Below, piece by piece: positions 53,991 to 64,000 of a stretch of DNA of 64,000 nucleotides (its first letter is position 1; each line of letters opens with the position of its first letter). Under the pieces are notes generated by a model that did no database searches, was not told where the DNA came from, and saw only the letters and a list, made by a program, of their open reading frames with translations. The position numbers and the translations under genes are program-made. This DNA is from Diphasiastrum complanatum (lineage: Eukaryota > Streptophyta > Lycopodiopsida > Lycopodiales > Lycopodiaceae): contig CM055103.1 in NCBI GenBank assembly GCA_029204225.1, forward strand, positions 56,129,078-56,193,077, given 5' to 3'.

Positions 53991-55270
53991 TCATGTTGGG
54001 AGAATTTCATGTTTTTTGCATAAATCTTGGAGATAACACCGTTTTAGTAATATTGGGAGAATTTCTTGATTTTGGAACAAATTCTCTCTATCCTCTCTAG
54101 TACATGCTTGTGTGCTCGAACTGAAGTTCGAGCAAGGGAGCATGTGCTTGAACTTAAGTTCTAGCATAGGTCTTTGTCAAGTTTGTGTGACTGAAATTGA
54201 TTTTGAACATAGGACCTCATAAAAGAAAATTATGGAACTTGGGATTGTTCCTAAATTACTAAAACAGTATTATTAGATGGAGTAATTCATGGTTTTTGAC
54301 AAATAGGTGGAGGAGGTGATGACATGGATAAAGGCCAATGATTTGAGACTTGATTAGGTTAGGTTTAGGGTTAGGTAAGCTACTATAATCTCTAATAATA
54401 GGTCGACGATGAACCTAAGAGACCTATAAAGTGGATAATTGCAAATGTACATTTGGATAAAGATGATTGAGTTTTCCAAGCAAATTTGTGATTTATCTTG
54501 TCATGACTTTGATGCAATTGTTTGAAGCATAGTTTATCATGGATATTAGCATTTGATTGAATGTACTTTCCATGACGATGTGTTGCAAAAGTTTCATCTT
54601 GATATGAGTTCAATTTGACAAGTAGATCAAAAGCATTAAGTGAGCTCTTGCCTAAAAAGCGAAGAATTGCCTAGTCATTCAAAATTTGAGTCCAATTGAT
54701 TCTTGTGCAACCTCAACCACACATATCTAAGTTCATTAAGCTATTGAGATTCATAGTGATATAAATCTCTCATTTTTAATGCATGGTTTGTTGGAACTTC
54801 CACTAAGAAGGTGAGGTGTTTTCATTTTGCTTTGAACTTACTCCTCCCTCTCAAATTTTAGATGAGGCCGTAGATGTTGTAGAATCATATAAAACAAGTA
54901 CCCAACCTCTCATATGAAAGATTTGATTATTGGACATTGGAAGATGGATACGTCAAAAGAAAAAAATTAATTTGGTTGAGGAAAAAGCAATTAGCTTCTA
55001 TTTGGATCATTTAACAAAGTTCATATTTGGAAACGATTCTATTCGACAGTAGGTTAGTTATAACATCTTTTGTTCATCAATTACACATAAAACAATGTAC
55101 ATTAGCTAGGATGATCTTATTAGGCTCGACTGATCCTCCATTGTATATCTATACTCGTATTATATCCATCCTACTACATAACAAACCAATGCCATGCAAA
55201 TTCTATATGACTAAACACAATACTCTCGAATATTTGGTGCATCACCATTTTTGGGTTTAAGGTTTAGGGT

Positions 55271-56688
55271 TTAGATGAGACCCTGTTGATGTGTGATTAA
55301 CTTGACGAGAATGGGTGCCAAAATAGTGGGAGCACTAATTTGTGGCAGGTGACCTTCCGTCTCGAGGATGTCGAGTGTCGAGTGACGACCCCCTAACCGC
55401 CGGTGCAAATACTTGGCAACATTTCCTGGCACCGCGAAGTCTTTCTGGGTCTGGATGACGTGGCAGGGCACGGTGACCGCCGGCAGAATACTCCGGTAGT
55501 CCCCTAGAAAGATGAGCTTGGCCACGTGGACAGCTACTCCGGCCTGAATGCCCAGCACCGTCCGGCTGAACTCCTCCACTGCCGCCGGGAAGTCTGCCCC
55601 CACCACCAGTGGCGCGAACGTGTTTGCCCACATGGGAAAGTTCTGCTCCATGGCTGCAAACAGCTGCATCACATCCTCTTCTTCAAACCCTCCCAAGTAG
55701 CTATGGCCGTCGTTCAGATACCTGCAAATATTAGAGCAATGCAAAAACACAGTCTCTTCACAATCTAATTCTACATAGATTTTTGCAGTACTAATGAATT
55801 GATCTAAGGCTTAAGCTGCAAGCTGGATGACAAATTACAAATCAAGAAGTATTACGAGAACAAGCTTATAGAATTTGAACAAGCAAATTAGCTGCCATAT
55901 TTGCACAAAATTATGTCCTTAAACAACCAGTTGCAACAAAGTAACAGACAGCTATTTGCTTTACCAGAAGCAATAGAAGAAGTAATATGGGTTTAAGCAG
56001 AAACTGCGAGATAACAAGTGATCATATGAGTTTCGGTAGAAACGTACGGCAATAGTTACTAGTATGTGTTTTCGCAGAAAAAGCAAGAAAATAAGTGATA
56101 TATGTTCTAGCAGAAACAAGAAGATCACATGAAGCAACGGAGGGTGATTGATCTGTGCTCAGCAGGAAACTCTAGCTATAGAGAATACTAGCGCCCCCAT
56201 CTGTCTATAGAGCGCCGAACGCCAGGAATCTGGGTAGGCTGCATATTTGGGTGGAGAAGACACGCAGCAGGCTCTTGATCATGAGAATGACTCTACTATA
56301 TGGATGCTTACCTTGGTGAAGCTCCGAGAAGGATTAGCTTCTCAAATAAAGCGGGGCGTCGAATTGCAGCAATGCACCCGATCATTCCTGACATAGAGTG
56401 GCCTACGTACACGCAGGTCTTGATTTGAAGCTCATCTAGAATACTCAGGAGGTCGCTTGCAAATGCTTCCAGACTGTTGTAGCGATTGTAGTCGAACTTT
56501 CTCGAGTTTCTGGAGCCCACAAATGCCAAATCCAGAAGCACTATCTTGAGGCCTTTAGGTAGCTGGGGAACTATGAGCCGCCAGGACGACTGATCTGATC
56601 CGAATCCATGAGATAGAACCACCACTCGGTTAGAGGTGATGTCGCCAACAACTGTTACGTGATGTGCTTCTACGAACGACCTTGACAT
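55271..56688 (-). CDS. D14/KAI2-family alpha/beta-hydrolase (strigolactone/karrikin receptor-like), copy 2
   Basis: Exons 56,688-56,312 and 55,721-55,271 on the - strand, a 590-nt intron with GTAAGC/TTTGCAG, 275 residues. The predicted protein shows no difference from copy 1, including Ser98, Asp220 and His250 and the unusual LDLAFVGSRNSRKFDY segment. The promoter TATA is kept (57,165-57,172) behind a longer, interrupted GA microsatellite, so the two copies may be expressed alike. If both are active, the pair doubles the dose of one receptor type. Identity extends through the intron, which cannot be due to protein-level selection and points to recent duplication or gene conversion. Confidence 0.9.
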
Positions 56689-57164
56689 TGTGCCTCCTTT
56701 CAAATTTTGCCTTCTGTGGGTTTTGCTTTCTCTAGTAAAGCTATATTCTGAAGAAGTGCAGCACCCGGCAGCAGGTGGCTTCCGTCCTTAAAAAGAAGCC
56801 GCAGATACGCTGATAGACGAAAGATTGGAATAGAGTACTGAGATCGAACTGAGAGCTTAAGGTCAATATACACATGCAGCACTATCAGAAGCAGATGGAG
56901 CAACACGACAAGATCACAAACCCCAGCCAGAATCAGGTCAGAAACTGTAAGCCAGGCATCATGTGCTTCAACAACTGCTATTGATAATATATGTAAGCAG
57001 ACGAAGATATGAAATCTGTAGCTACAGAAAGAAAAGGAACTTTACTATGATGTGGGTTAGGATTGAGGAAGCTGAGATCGCGATTATTCTGTTAAGTGTG
57101 AATGGATCTTCAAGGATCACAGCACCAAATCTCTTCGAATGCAATCGTCGATGCAGGCAATCGG

Positions 57165-57199
57165 ATTATATAGCCACAGAGAGAGCGAGAGAGAGAGAG

Positions 57200-57243
<44 letters not shown>
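57165..57243 (-). promoter_or_regulatory. TATA box and (GA)n tract of copy 2
   Basis: ATTATATA at 57,165-57,172 (TATATAAT on -), followed outward by about 66 nt of GA repeats with GC interruptions. Confidence 0.6.
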
Positions 57244-57248
<5 letters not shown>

Positions 57249-57499
57249 TGGGAGATTTTGTCATAAACGATCAGATGATGTAGGCAATAGTTTAATGGTC
57301 AGGGAGTGTCAACTTTAGGACTGTGACGGGCACTTTTTTCTTTTTGCGCTGAAACCAAAAAGGGCAGAGCATGTGCGACGAAAGCAACCTTTTGGGTCTG
57401 GCCCGTCAGGCTTCAGATTTGCAACTTGACATGCTACCATGCATGTCAATGACGTATATGCCTTTCAATAAGTAAAGCTAGAACGTCCCTAGAAAGGTC

Positions 57500-58849
57500 A
57501 TCCAAAAATGACCCTTGCATGCCTTTGGAAAGTGAAATTGAAAAGTCTAAAGTTGATCTCATTACTTGGACCTCTACTTCAAGATTATGTATAGGGTAAT
57601 GCCTTGGAGCAAAGGCGTCACTTGTTATGGAAGGTGCCAGGCAGAGGACATTCTACCTCATAAGGATTTTCAGAATTTTTAAGCGAGGCCCGGAGGTGCC
57701 GAGGCTAAAACCTTTGGGAAAGCCAAACCAGGCAAAATGTCCTCTACCTCAACACATTCCATTTCGTAATGGGTACCTTGACTCTTTTTACATGTACATT
57801 ATGAAGCATAATAAGCAGTTTGACTTTGATTGACCACTCTGGACTTGCCACATGGCAACTGTATTGACACGCAAGGTAGATAGCGCGGCACCTCTGTTTG
57901 AAAAAAAGTACATATATATTTTACTTTCTAATATGTTCAAAAAATGGGCATAATAGTCACAAAGTATCCATTACAATGTCATGAGAGGCCCAATCATAGA
58001 CTTTACAATGTCAAAAGAGGCATGATCATATGACATGCTCACGCAATGGTTTCACAAAAATAGTAGAAGGGCTTTACAGAAAAAATTGTGGGAGCTTTAT
58101 ACTCTTTTGAGCCTTGCACCAAGCCCCTGCTTCAAAATTGTCTTTTATGTAAACGCCTTTTGCTAGAGTAACGTGTAATCTATTGCAAATGCTCCTCCTC
58201 CGTACAAAAGCTCCTCCTTTTATGTGCCCTCCCTTCAAAGATGGAGTGCCTTCACCAAGAAGAAGATGGAGAGCCTTGGACAACAAAGGGAGATGGAAGG
58301 AAGAAGAGAAAACTAAAACCCTAAACCTTAATACATGAATTTTGTGGAGTAACTCTTGGCAACGAGTCTATGAATCCTACTTAATCATTACTACAAATTT
58401 TGAAATATAAAATTGTACTATGTATTCTAAAAAAAGCAATCATCGTTGCTCAGACTGACATAAACCAGAAGATATCGTGATGGATTCCAGCTTCAACTAC
58501 ATACCACTGAGCGATGGCTCACTATCCATTCCATACTATGTAAACGTTGATTTCCCAGAGGATTGGGCACAACCTACCTGTGCCAACGAATTGAGTTGGC
58601 TTTTGAGTATGCCTACTATTTGAGTGACATGCATATAAGCCTACGAATGAAGCATACGTATTGTCCCATCGCTACTACTGCTCTCTCTCTCTCTCTCTCT
58701 GAGAAATCTGACTTTGAAGGGTCTCTAGCGTTGCTTTGCTAATGGTGAATGCATTCTAATCCAAAGTCCTCTTGATTCTAATCATCCAAGGTGCGCTTAT
58801 GCTCGTAATGGCCTAAGCATCTTGGGTGAGCATATCATTACACCCATAG
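57500..58849. other. Right-arm extra segment, no gene recognised
   Basis: About 1.15 kb (57.6-58.8 kb) not represented in the left arm. It includes a CT run at 58,680-58,700 and short open frames without recognisable products. Confidence 0.4.
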
Positions 58850-59943
58850 AAACTTGGGCAAGCAAAATAAATCTATTTGATTGCTTACGCTTGATAAAGC
58901 CCTTGCGCAGGGTCCCAAGGTGAGTAAAGATAAAGCTCCTACAATCTAGGGCTAATGCATAGGCTCTCCCCCTCCACACATTTTTTGGTTAAAATTGAGG
59001 ATGAGAATTTTGAGGTGGCTAAGGCCATGTGGAGCTAAATGGGTGTGGTCCCTATTACCTAGTACCTACCCAAAGAAAATAGGGGACTTGACATTAAGAG
59101 CCTAAACTTTAAAAGTGGAGTGAGAAAGTACAATCTATGAATATAGTCTAGTTGGAGTTAAATGGCCATTGGGGGAGATAATTGAAAGATGTTGACTTAG
59201 ATAACATTATACCTCTCTCTTTAAAGAGTGCACTGAATATACCCCTCCAATGTGTATACCCCTCCAATGTGTTTGGGGGACGTGTCCCTCCCACCCCATA
59301 TAAGGGAAGGAAGATGTTTTTTCTTCCTTTCATCACCAATTGGATGGGTGGGTCCAAGACTACAAGTACACCTGCAATGCATTCCTTAAGGATTCCCTCA
59401 TTACACCATCTACATATTTCTGTCAAAATTCTATTCATTGACGTCTATGCTAGGTATAGATGATAGTCACCTAGAAAATTGAAAACCTAATGGGATTGGA
59501 TCATAAGTGATGCCAAAGGACATTTGCAATATGAAATGTATGTCAAAGGACTATTTGCTTTTCCTGAAAAAGGCAAAATTTCCACCAAATTGTTAAAAAA
59601 GGTCAAAAGAAAAATCAAGTTTTTCCTAAAAAGGTCCAATTTTGAAATTTAGCCTCTTGCTTGAAAGGTAGTTCAAAAGTCGAGTTTCATAAATGTTCCA
59701 ACTTTTAGTTTTAATCTATTCTACACAAAATCGTATCTTTAGAATAATGAAATATTTCTACATTTTTACAAATACTTTGTTTAGAAAGCTAAAATGTTTT
59801 TCAATTTTTATATTGAAAGGAAGCCTTTCAACATGCATGCCATTTGAAAGTTAGAATACAAGAAGCCTTTCATTGTGCAAGGTGAATATGCACTTCAAAT
59901 CTCATCAATGAACTCTCCCATGACAAACACCAAAACTATGGCC
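58850..59943. repeat. Degenerate intergenic repeat, copy R3 (mirror of R2)
   Basis: Inverted relative to 5,560-6,720, sharing CTTGGGTGAGCATATCATTACACCC-type blocks, GAATGCATTCCTTAAGG, CAAAGGACTATTTGCTTTTC and others, at visibly lower identity than the gene part of the arms. Confidence 0.6.
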
Positions 59944-59959
59944 AAACACCACTATGATG

Positions 59960-60147
59960 TTTCTTGGTTTCCAAGGGGAGGCTCAAACCTGAGACCAAAG
60001 GAACTTTGGATGTCAAGCTAACCAATTGAGCCAACCCCATTGGTCAAACACCACTATGATGCTTCTTGGTTTCCAAGGAGAGGCTCGAACTTGAGACCAA
60101 AGAAACTTTGGATGTCAAGATAACCAATTGAGCCAACACCCTTATCT
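59960..60147 (-). mobile_element. Two tRNA-derived SINEs at one target site
   Basis: Two copies of the family seen at 7,123-7,206 (59,960-60,044 and 60,062-60,147, both -) are separated and flanked by three copies of CAAACACCACTATGATG (59,943-59,959, 60,045-60,061, 60,148-60,164). On the - strand each starts around GGGTTGGCTCAATTGGTTA and ends near GGAAACCAAGAA. The pattern fits two successive insertions that reused the same target sequence, or a tandem duplication of one insertion plus target. The two units differ at several bases. Confidence 0.8.
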
Positions 60148-60164
60148 CAAACACCACTATGATG

Positions 60165-60739
60165 GCCTACTATTCATGCCAAACCCCTCCTCTTTGTAAC
60201 TTTAATGCCCTCCATGAGGGTTAAAAAATTGATTTCACTATTATGTATACCCCCCACCTCCCCCCCCCCAAAAAAAAGACAACTACCACCCTTGGGGCAT
60301 ACCCCATGAGGGCACTTGCCTCAACTTCAAGATCATGTATAGGGAAAACCCTCTTGCAAAGGCTTTACGTCATCACGAGAGCGCCTATCAGAGGGCAGTG
60401 GGCCATTATGGCCATAATGACTTGCCCATCCAAAAGTTCCACAAAATAGAAGGGCTTTACAACTTAAGATTCTTTTGAGCCTCACATAAATGTCCCCGCT
60501 TCAAAAGTTGTCCTTAATGAACGCACGCATAAAAACTTGGGCTAGCAAAATAAATGTACTCTATTGCTTACGTTAGGTAAAGTCCTTGGGCAAGGCACAT
60601 TAGTAGTAAATACTGAAGCCCCTACCAATGAGCTTTACCTGGTAGGTAAACTCGTCGAATTTTTTGCATGAACAAGACATTATGGCCAGAATGGCCTAGG
60701 CAACATGCTTTAGTTGGGCATTATAATCATAATGTAAGG
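60165..60739. other. Unassigned repeat-related sequence
   Basis: Contains C and A homopolymer runs (60,249-60,277) and phrases that recur in 57.5-58.9 kb (CAACTTCAAGATCATGTATAG, GCAAAATAAATxTA). No gene recognised. Confidence 0.4.
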
Positions 60740-61740
60740 CACTCTCTCTCCACCCAATTTTAGGTTTAAAATGAGGGTGGGAATTTTGAGGTGGCCAATG
60801 CAAGGTCGAGCCTATGGGCGGGATGTCCCTAGTACCTTGTACCTACCCAAAGAAAATAGGGGACTTGACATTATGAGCCTACACATCAAAGTTGAGCATG
60901 ACCACTACCTATAACCTATAATCTATGTAGTACAATCTAGTTGGAAATAAATGGTGACGTGGACTTAGTAAGATTCCACCATTCATCTTTTTATGTTAGA
61001 TTCCATTGATGAATGATACTACATTTTCTATCCTAGGCATAGATGATGGATGCCTTTCAAAGTTGAAACTTTCAAGGAATTGAATAAAAAATCATAGCAG
61101 CCACAAGATGCAATGTACGTCAAAGGACTATGTATGTCAATGAAAGGCAAAATCTACACCATTGAAAGGAAAATTAAAAAAAGAATTCAAGTTTCACAGA
61201 AAGTCCAAATTTTAAACGTAGTTTAAATATTATCCATTCATTTTAAAGGTAGTTGAATATTCAAGTTTCATACATGGTCCAATTCAAAAGTTTTAGATAT
61301 TTTCACATTATAGGAATCCTTTTTTTAGAAAGGTGAAATATATTTTACATTTTTATGAGTCCTTTGTTTTAAAAGGTGAAATACTTATACGTTTTTATAT
61401 TAAAAATGAAGCCTTCAAACATGCATGTCATTTAAAGTTGAAATAGAACATTTTATTGCGCAAGGTGAGTATGGACTTCAAATTCCAAGCTTATAACAAG
61501 GAGCTCTTCCATGATGATCACCAAAACTATAAGTCAAACACTCAAGCCCCTCTTAAATTTATCTAGTAGTATTTGCCAACGTGATTTTTTTCTAGTAGGT
61601 ACTTGCATTTTGCTCACTTCACAATGTTTACATTCTATATCCACAAGAGGTCGAGCCAAATTTGGAGCACAATGCTCCTAGATATCCCTAATCCCCAAGA
61701 ATTGCAATTTGAGCTTGTGTCAAAGAGCAACTCTTATCCA
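60740..61740. repeat. Degenerate intergenic repeat, copy R4 (mirror of R1)
   Basis: Inverted relative to 1,600-2,720: CCACAAGAGGTCGAGCCAAA, TTTGGAGCACAATGCTCC, GCTTGTGTCAAAGAGCAACT. No coding content. Confidence 0.6.
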
Positions 61741-61785
61741 ATTGGGCTAATGAGAGTTGAATGTGGCCTTTAAAGCTCACTTGTT

Positions 61786-62890
61786 CTAGAGACAATGTTG
61801 CACTATAAATGTGCAAATAGTAGGGAATTCAGAGGAGCGAGTGAAATCCAAGAAATAGGATAATGGATTGGCTTCAGCTAACAAAGGTAAAGAAGGAAAA
61901 GTGGTCATTATGATCAGAGCCCAAGGCTGGGGACAACCGAAATTGGAGTGAATATGCCTATACAAAAGGGTGAGGGAAGTGATAGAGGGTTCGAGAGGCC
62001 CGAAGCCATCCAACCTTTTAGGGGCCAAGCAGATATTCCAGTTCAACAAACTAGGGCCGTTATTCCAGAGGAATTTCCTAAAGGTCTTGGCAATTTCCAA
62101 GGAGTAGAAAGGAGGGAGAAACCAGATGAAGAGGAAGTGAGTGAAGTAAGAAGAAATGAATTTGATCACTCAATGAGCCATGTCAACTAATAAAGTTCAA
62201 ATTAAATCTTTGGAGAAACCAGATGAAGAAGTAAGAAGAAATGATATCTTTGAGGACTATGAGCCTAGCAGAAAAGGTAAGGTTAGAAGAATTCCAAAAA
62301 AATAATTTGGATCTAATTCTCTCAATAATCCAATTAAAACGGTCTCTATTAGATTGAGAGACTCCCAAGGAAAAACCCAGATATCTAAAAATAGTTCCAT
62401 GTTGGATGACGTTAAGACCAAGATCCTTGGCATCAATCAGGAGGAGCCTCATCTTAGAGAACAATGAGGTCCGATGTTTTCAAGTTGATGTTCGAATCAA
62501 AGAAAAAACAAATTGCATGAGCTCAAGGTGCAGAAGGGAAGCAGAGAGCTGATGGAGCTCAATCACAGGCCAAATCATCATCAAAGAGATAAGGTCCAAT
62601 AGAAACATCGTGGTAGATAAAAGGGCGAAAGGATGAAGAGGCATTAAGTTTGTGAAGATGGCAAATGAGCAGTTCAGTGGCAATAACAAAGAAGAAAGGA
62701 GGAAGGGGATGCCCTTGTCTAATGCCACAAGAAATAGTGAAAGTGGGTGAAAGGACCCCTTGGAAGACGATGGAAGACGTTGTTGAGGAGAAGACGACTT
62801 GAATAAGATTGATGATGTAATCAACAAAGCCAAAGGAAGAGCAACATGAAAGAAGGTAATTTCAGCTGATGTGATCAAAAGCTTTAACCG
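61786..62890 (-). pseudogene. LINE (L1-type) reverse transcriptase, C-terminal part
   Basis: The - strand from 62,890: FDHIS (with a stop for Trp), FVDYIINLIQVVFSSTTSSI, CGIRQGHPLPPFFFVIATEL, GPYLFDDDLACD (consensus hLFADD; Ala replaced by Asp, core DD kept). In another frame: FRYLGFSLGVSQSNRDRFNW, FSARLIVLKDIISSYFFIWF, FRKFLWNNGPSLLNWNICLA, PKRLDGFG. This order (GIRQG-DPLSP, FADD, YLGFPLG, W..L..PKxxGG) is that of plant L1 LINEs. Frameshifts and stops disable it. The endonuclease lies outside or is lost. Such LINEs can mobilise SINEs like those in this window. Confidence 0.85.
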
Positions 62891-62929
62891 GATGGATTGT
62901 CAGTGTGAATGTTCTTTTAGTACTACTTC

Positions 62930-64000
62930 TTTCTTGCCTTGCCTAATGAACTTTTTTTAATTGGCACAGTTAAAGATCAAGAAGTGAGTATTTTATTGGA
63001 CAGTGGTTCAACTCATAATTTTATTAATTCTTGTCTTGTGCAGAAACTCAGCTTGGAAATTGAAGCCAACAATCATAGATATAAAGTTTATCTAGCTTCA
63101 GGAGTAGAGTTGGAGACTTGGAACGTAAAAGTCCCGAAGCTCTCAGTTTTGGTGCCAGGACACACATAAGTAGTTAATTTTCATGTTTTACACCTAGCTT
63201 CTACTAATTTAATTTTAAGTTATGAACAATTATTTAGTAAATCGCCTTCTCTGTTAATTGATTTTGAAAAGCATGCTCTCACTTTCAAGGAGGGTGATAA
63301 GGTAGTTACATTATTTGGTAGTAATTTTGTGCATCCGTTGGATCAGATTTCTACAGTTAATAAAATGGAAGCTTTGGATTATTCTGAGTATGAAATTTTT
63401 TCAATTTATGTTATTCCAGTTGTGGATGTTCCTGAAATGAATCTAAATGGTTGTGAATTCTCAGCAATTCTCAACTTAGTAAATTTAGAACATGAACAAG
63501 CAGTGAAAGAACATATCATAAATGAATTTAGGGATGATTTTTCGTCTGAATTACCTCATGGTTTACCACCATCTAGGTCAGTAGACCACAGGATTGAGTT
63601 AATTCCAGGAAGTCAAACTATCTCTAGACAACTTTATAGGTTCTCTCAGAAAGAGGAGACAGAGATTTCAAATCAAATAGGAAACTATTTGAGGATGGGA
63701 CATATACAACCCAGTAAATCACCATGGGGTGCTCATGTTCTTCTTAAAGCGAAGAAAGATGGAGGTTTCAAGATGTGTGTGGATTACAAGGGGCTTAATA
63801 AAGTGACTATAAAGAATAAATATCCAGTACCCAGGATGGATGACCTTATAGATCACTTGGGTGGAGCGCGGTAGTTCACCAAGATAGATCTCAGGACAGG
63901 GTACCATCAAATATGAATTAAGTTAGAAGATGTCCAAAAGACAAGATTTTGTTCTAGATTCGGTCATTATGAATTTCTAGTGTTGCCATTTGGATTAACG
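62930..64000 (+). pseudogene. Gypsy protease and reverse transcriptase, continues past window end
   Basis: One frame throughout: VSILLDSGSTHNFINSCLVQ (retropepsin), [118 protein letters not shown]-stop-FTKIDLRTGYHQI-stop-IKLED, FGHYEFLVLPFGLT. These are the RT motifs of a plant Gypsy element in the right order. In-frame stops at about 63,168, 63,872 and 63,914 make this copy inactive. It is joined directly to LINE sequence upstream; no gag is seen. Confidence 0.9.

Larger units (their letters stand above)
54045..59960. repeat. Right arm of large inverted duplication
   Basis: Reverse complement of 5,560-10,400 with the differences listed for the left arm. It lacks the left-arm SINE at its target (about 57,263-57,280). 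The gene-bearing 54.1-57.4 kb is near identical to its partner; 57.6-58.8 kb is extra; the outer part is diverged. Confidence 0.85.

Noticed and set aside
1-64000. CRISPR array, rRNA genes, bacterial operons, phage genes.
   Set aside because: No regularly spaced direct repeats with unique spacers, no rRNA-like sequence, and introns plus plant retroelements throughout indicate a plant nuclear genome.

Overview
The window looks like nuclear DNA of a land plant. It is AT-rich, crowded with decayed retroelements of plant type (Copia elements with an initiator-Met-tRNA primer site, Gypsy, LINE, CACTA, tRNA-derived SINEs), and holds one intact host gene present twice. That gene is a two-exon alpha/beta-hydrolase of the D14/KAI2 (strigolactone/karrikin receptor) family. 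I cannot name the species or lineage from sequence alone.

Layout. The ends form a large inverted duplication. The left arm (about 5.56-10.4 kb) carries the hydrolase on the + strand. The right arm (about 54.05-59.96 kb) carries the same gene on the - strand, with the same predicted 275-residue protein and a 590-nt intron of equal length. A pair of related degenerate repeats lies outside (1.6-2.7 and 60.7-61.7 kb). A Copia element has inserted on the left side only. A short tRNA-derived SINE with an 18-bp target duplication sits only in the left arm, and the right arm keeps the empty site. Beyond the right arm are a LINE (61.8-62.9 kb, - strand) and a Gypsy element running off the window end (62.9-64 kb).

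The ~43 kb between the arms is made of transposons. Most are broken Copia pieces (18.3-19.2, 21.0-28.4, 35.6-41, 52.0-52.8 kb), plus a Gypsy gag (50.6 kb) and a CACTA transposase start (51.5 kb).

The most interesting content is a family of large DNA transposons that I do not recognise from the literature. Three related copies (A1 11.0-17.1, A2 28.4-32.1, A3 32.1-35.6 kb), a clearly diverged relative (B 42.3-49.85 kb) and a terminal fragment (C 52.8-53.5 kb) are present. The fuller copies, A1 and B, show the same four genes in the same order; A2 and A3 keep subsets of it. The genes are: (1) a DDE-type transposase with a CxxC insertion; (2) a two-exon acidic protein whose C-terminus may be a histone fold; (3) transcribed divergently from it, a histone H3 protein closest in motifs to centromeric CENH3, continuing through a basic/proline-rich linker into a Ulp1-like (C48) cysteine protease; (4) an unrecognised protein. 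The termini end in CATTAGAGGAG-type inverted repeats; 36 nt are identical between the two opposite ends seen in A1 and A3. The divergent promoter between genes 2 and 3 has outward TATA boxes and clusters of CACGTG in both A2 and B. Every copy carries stops, deletions or lost catalytic residues, so these are relics of a once active element that carried a chromatin-like gene set.
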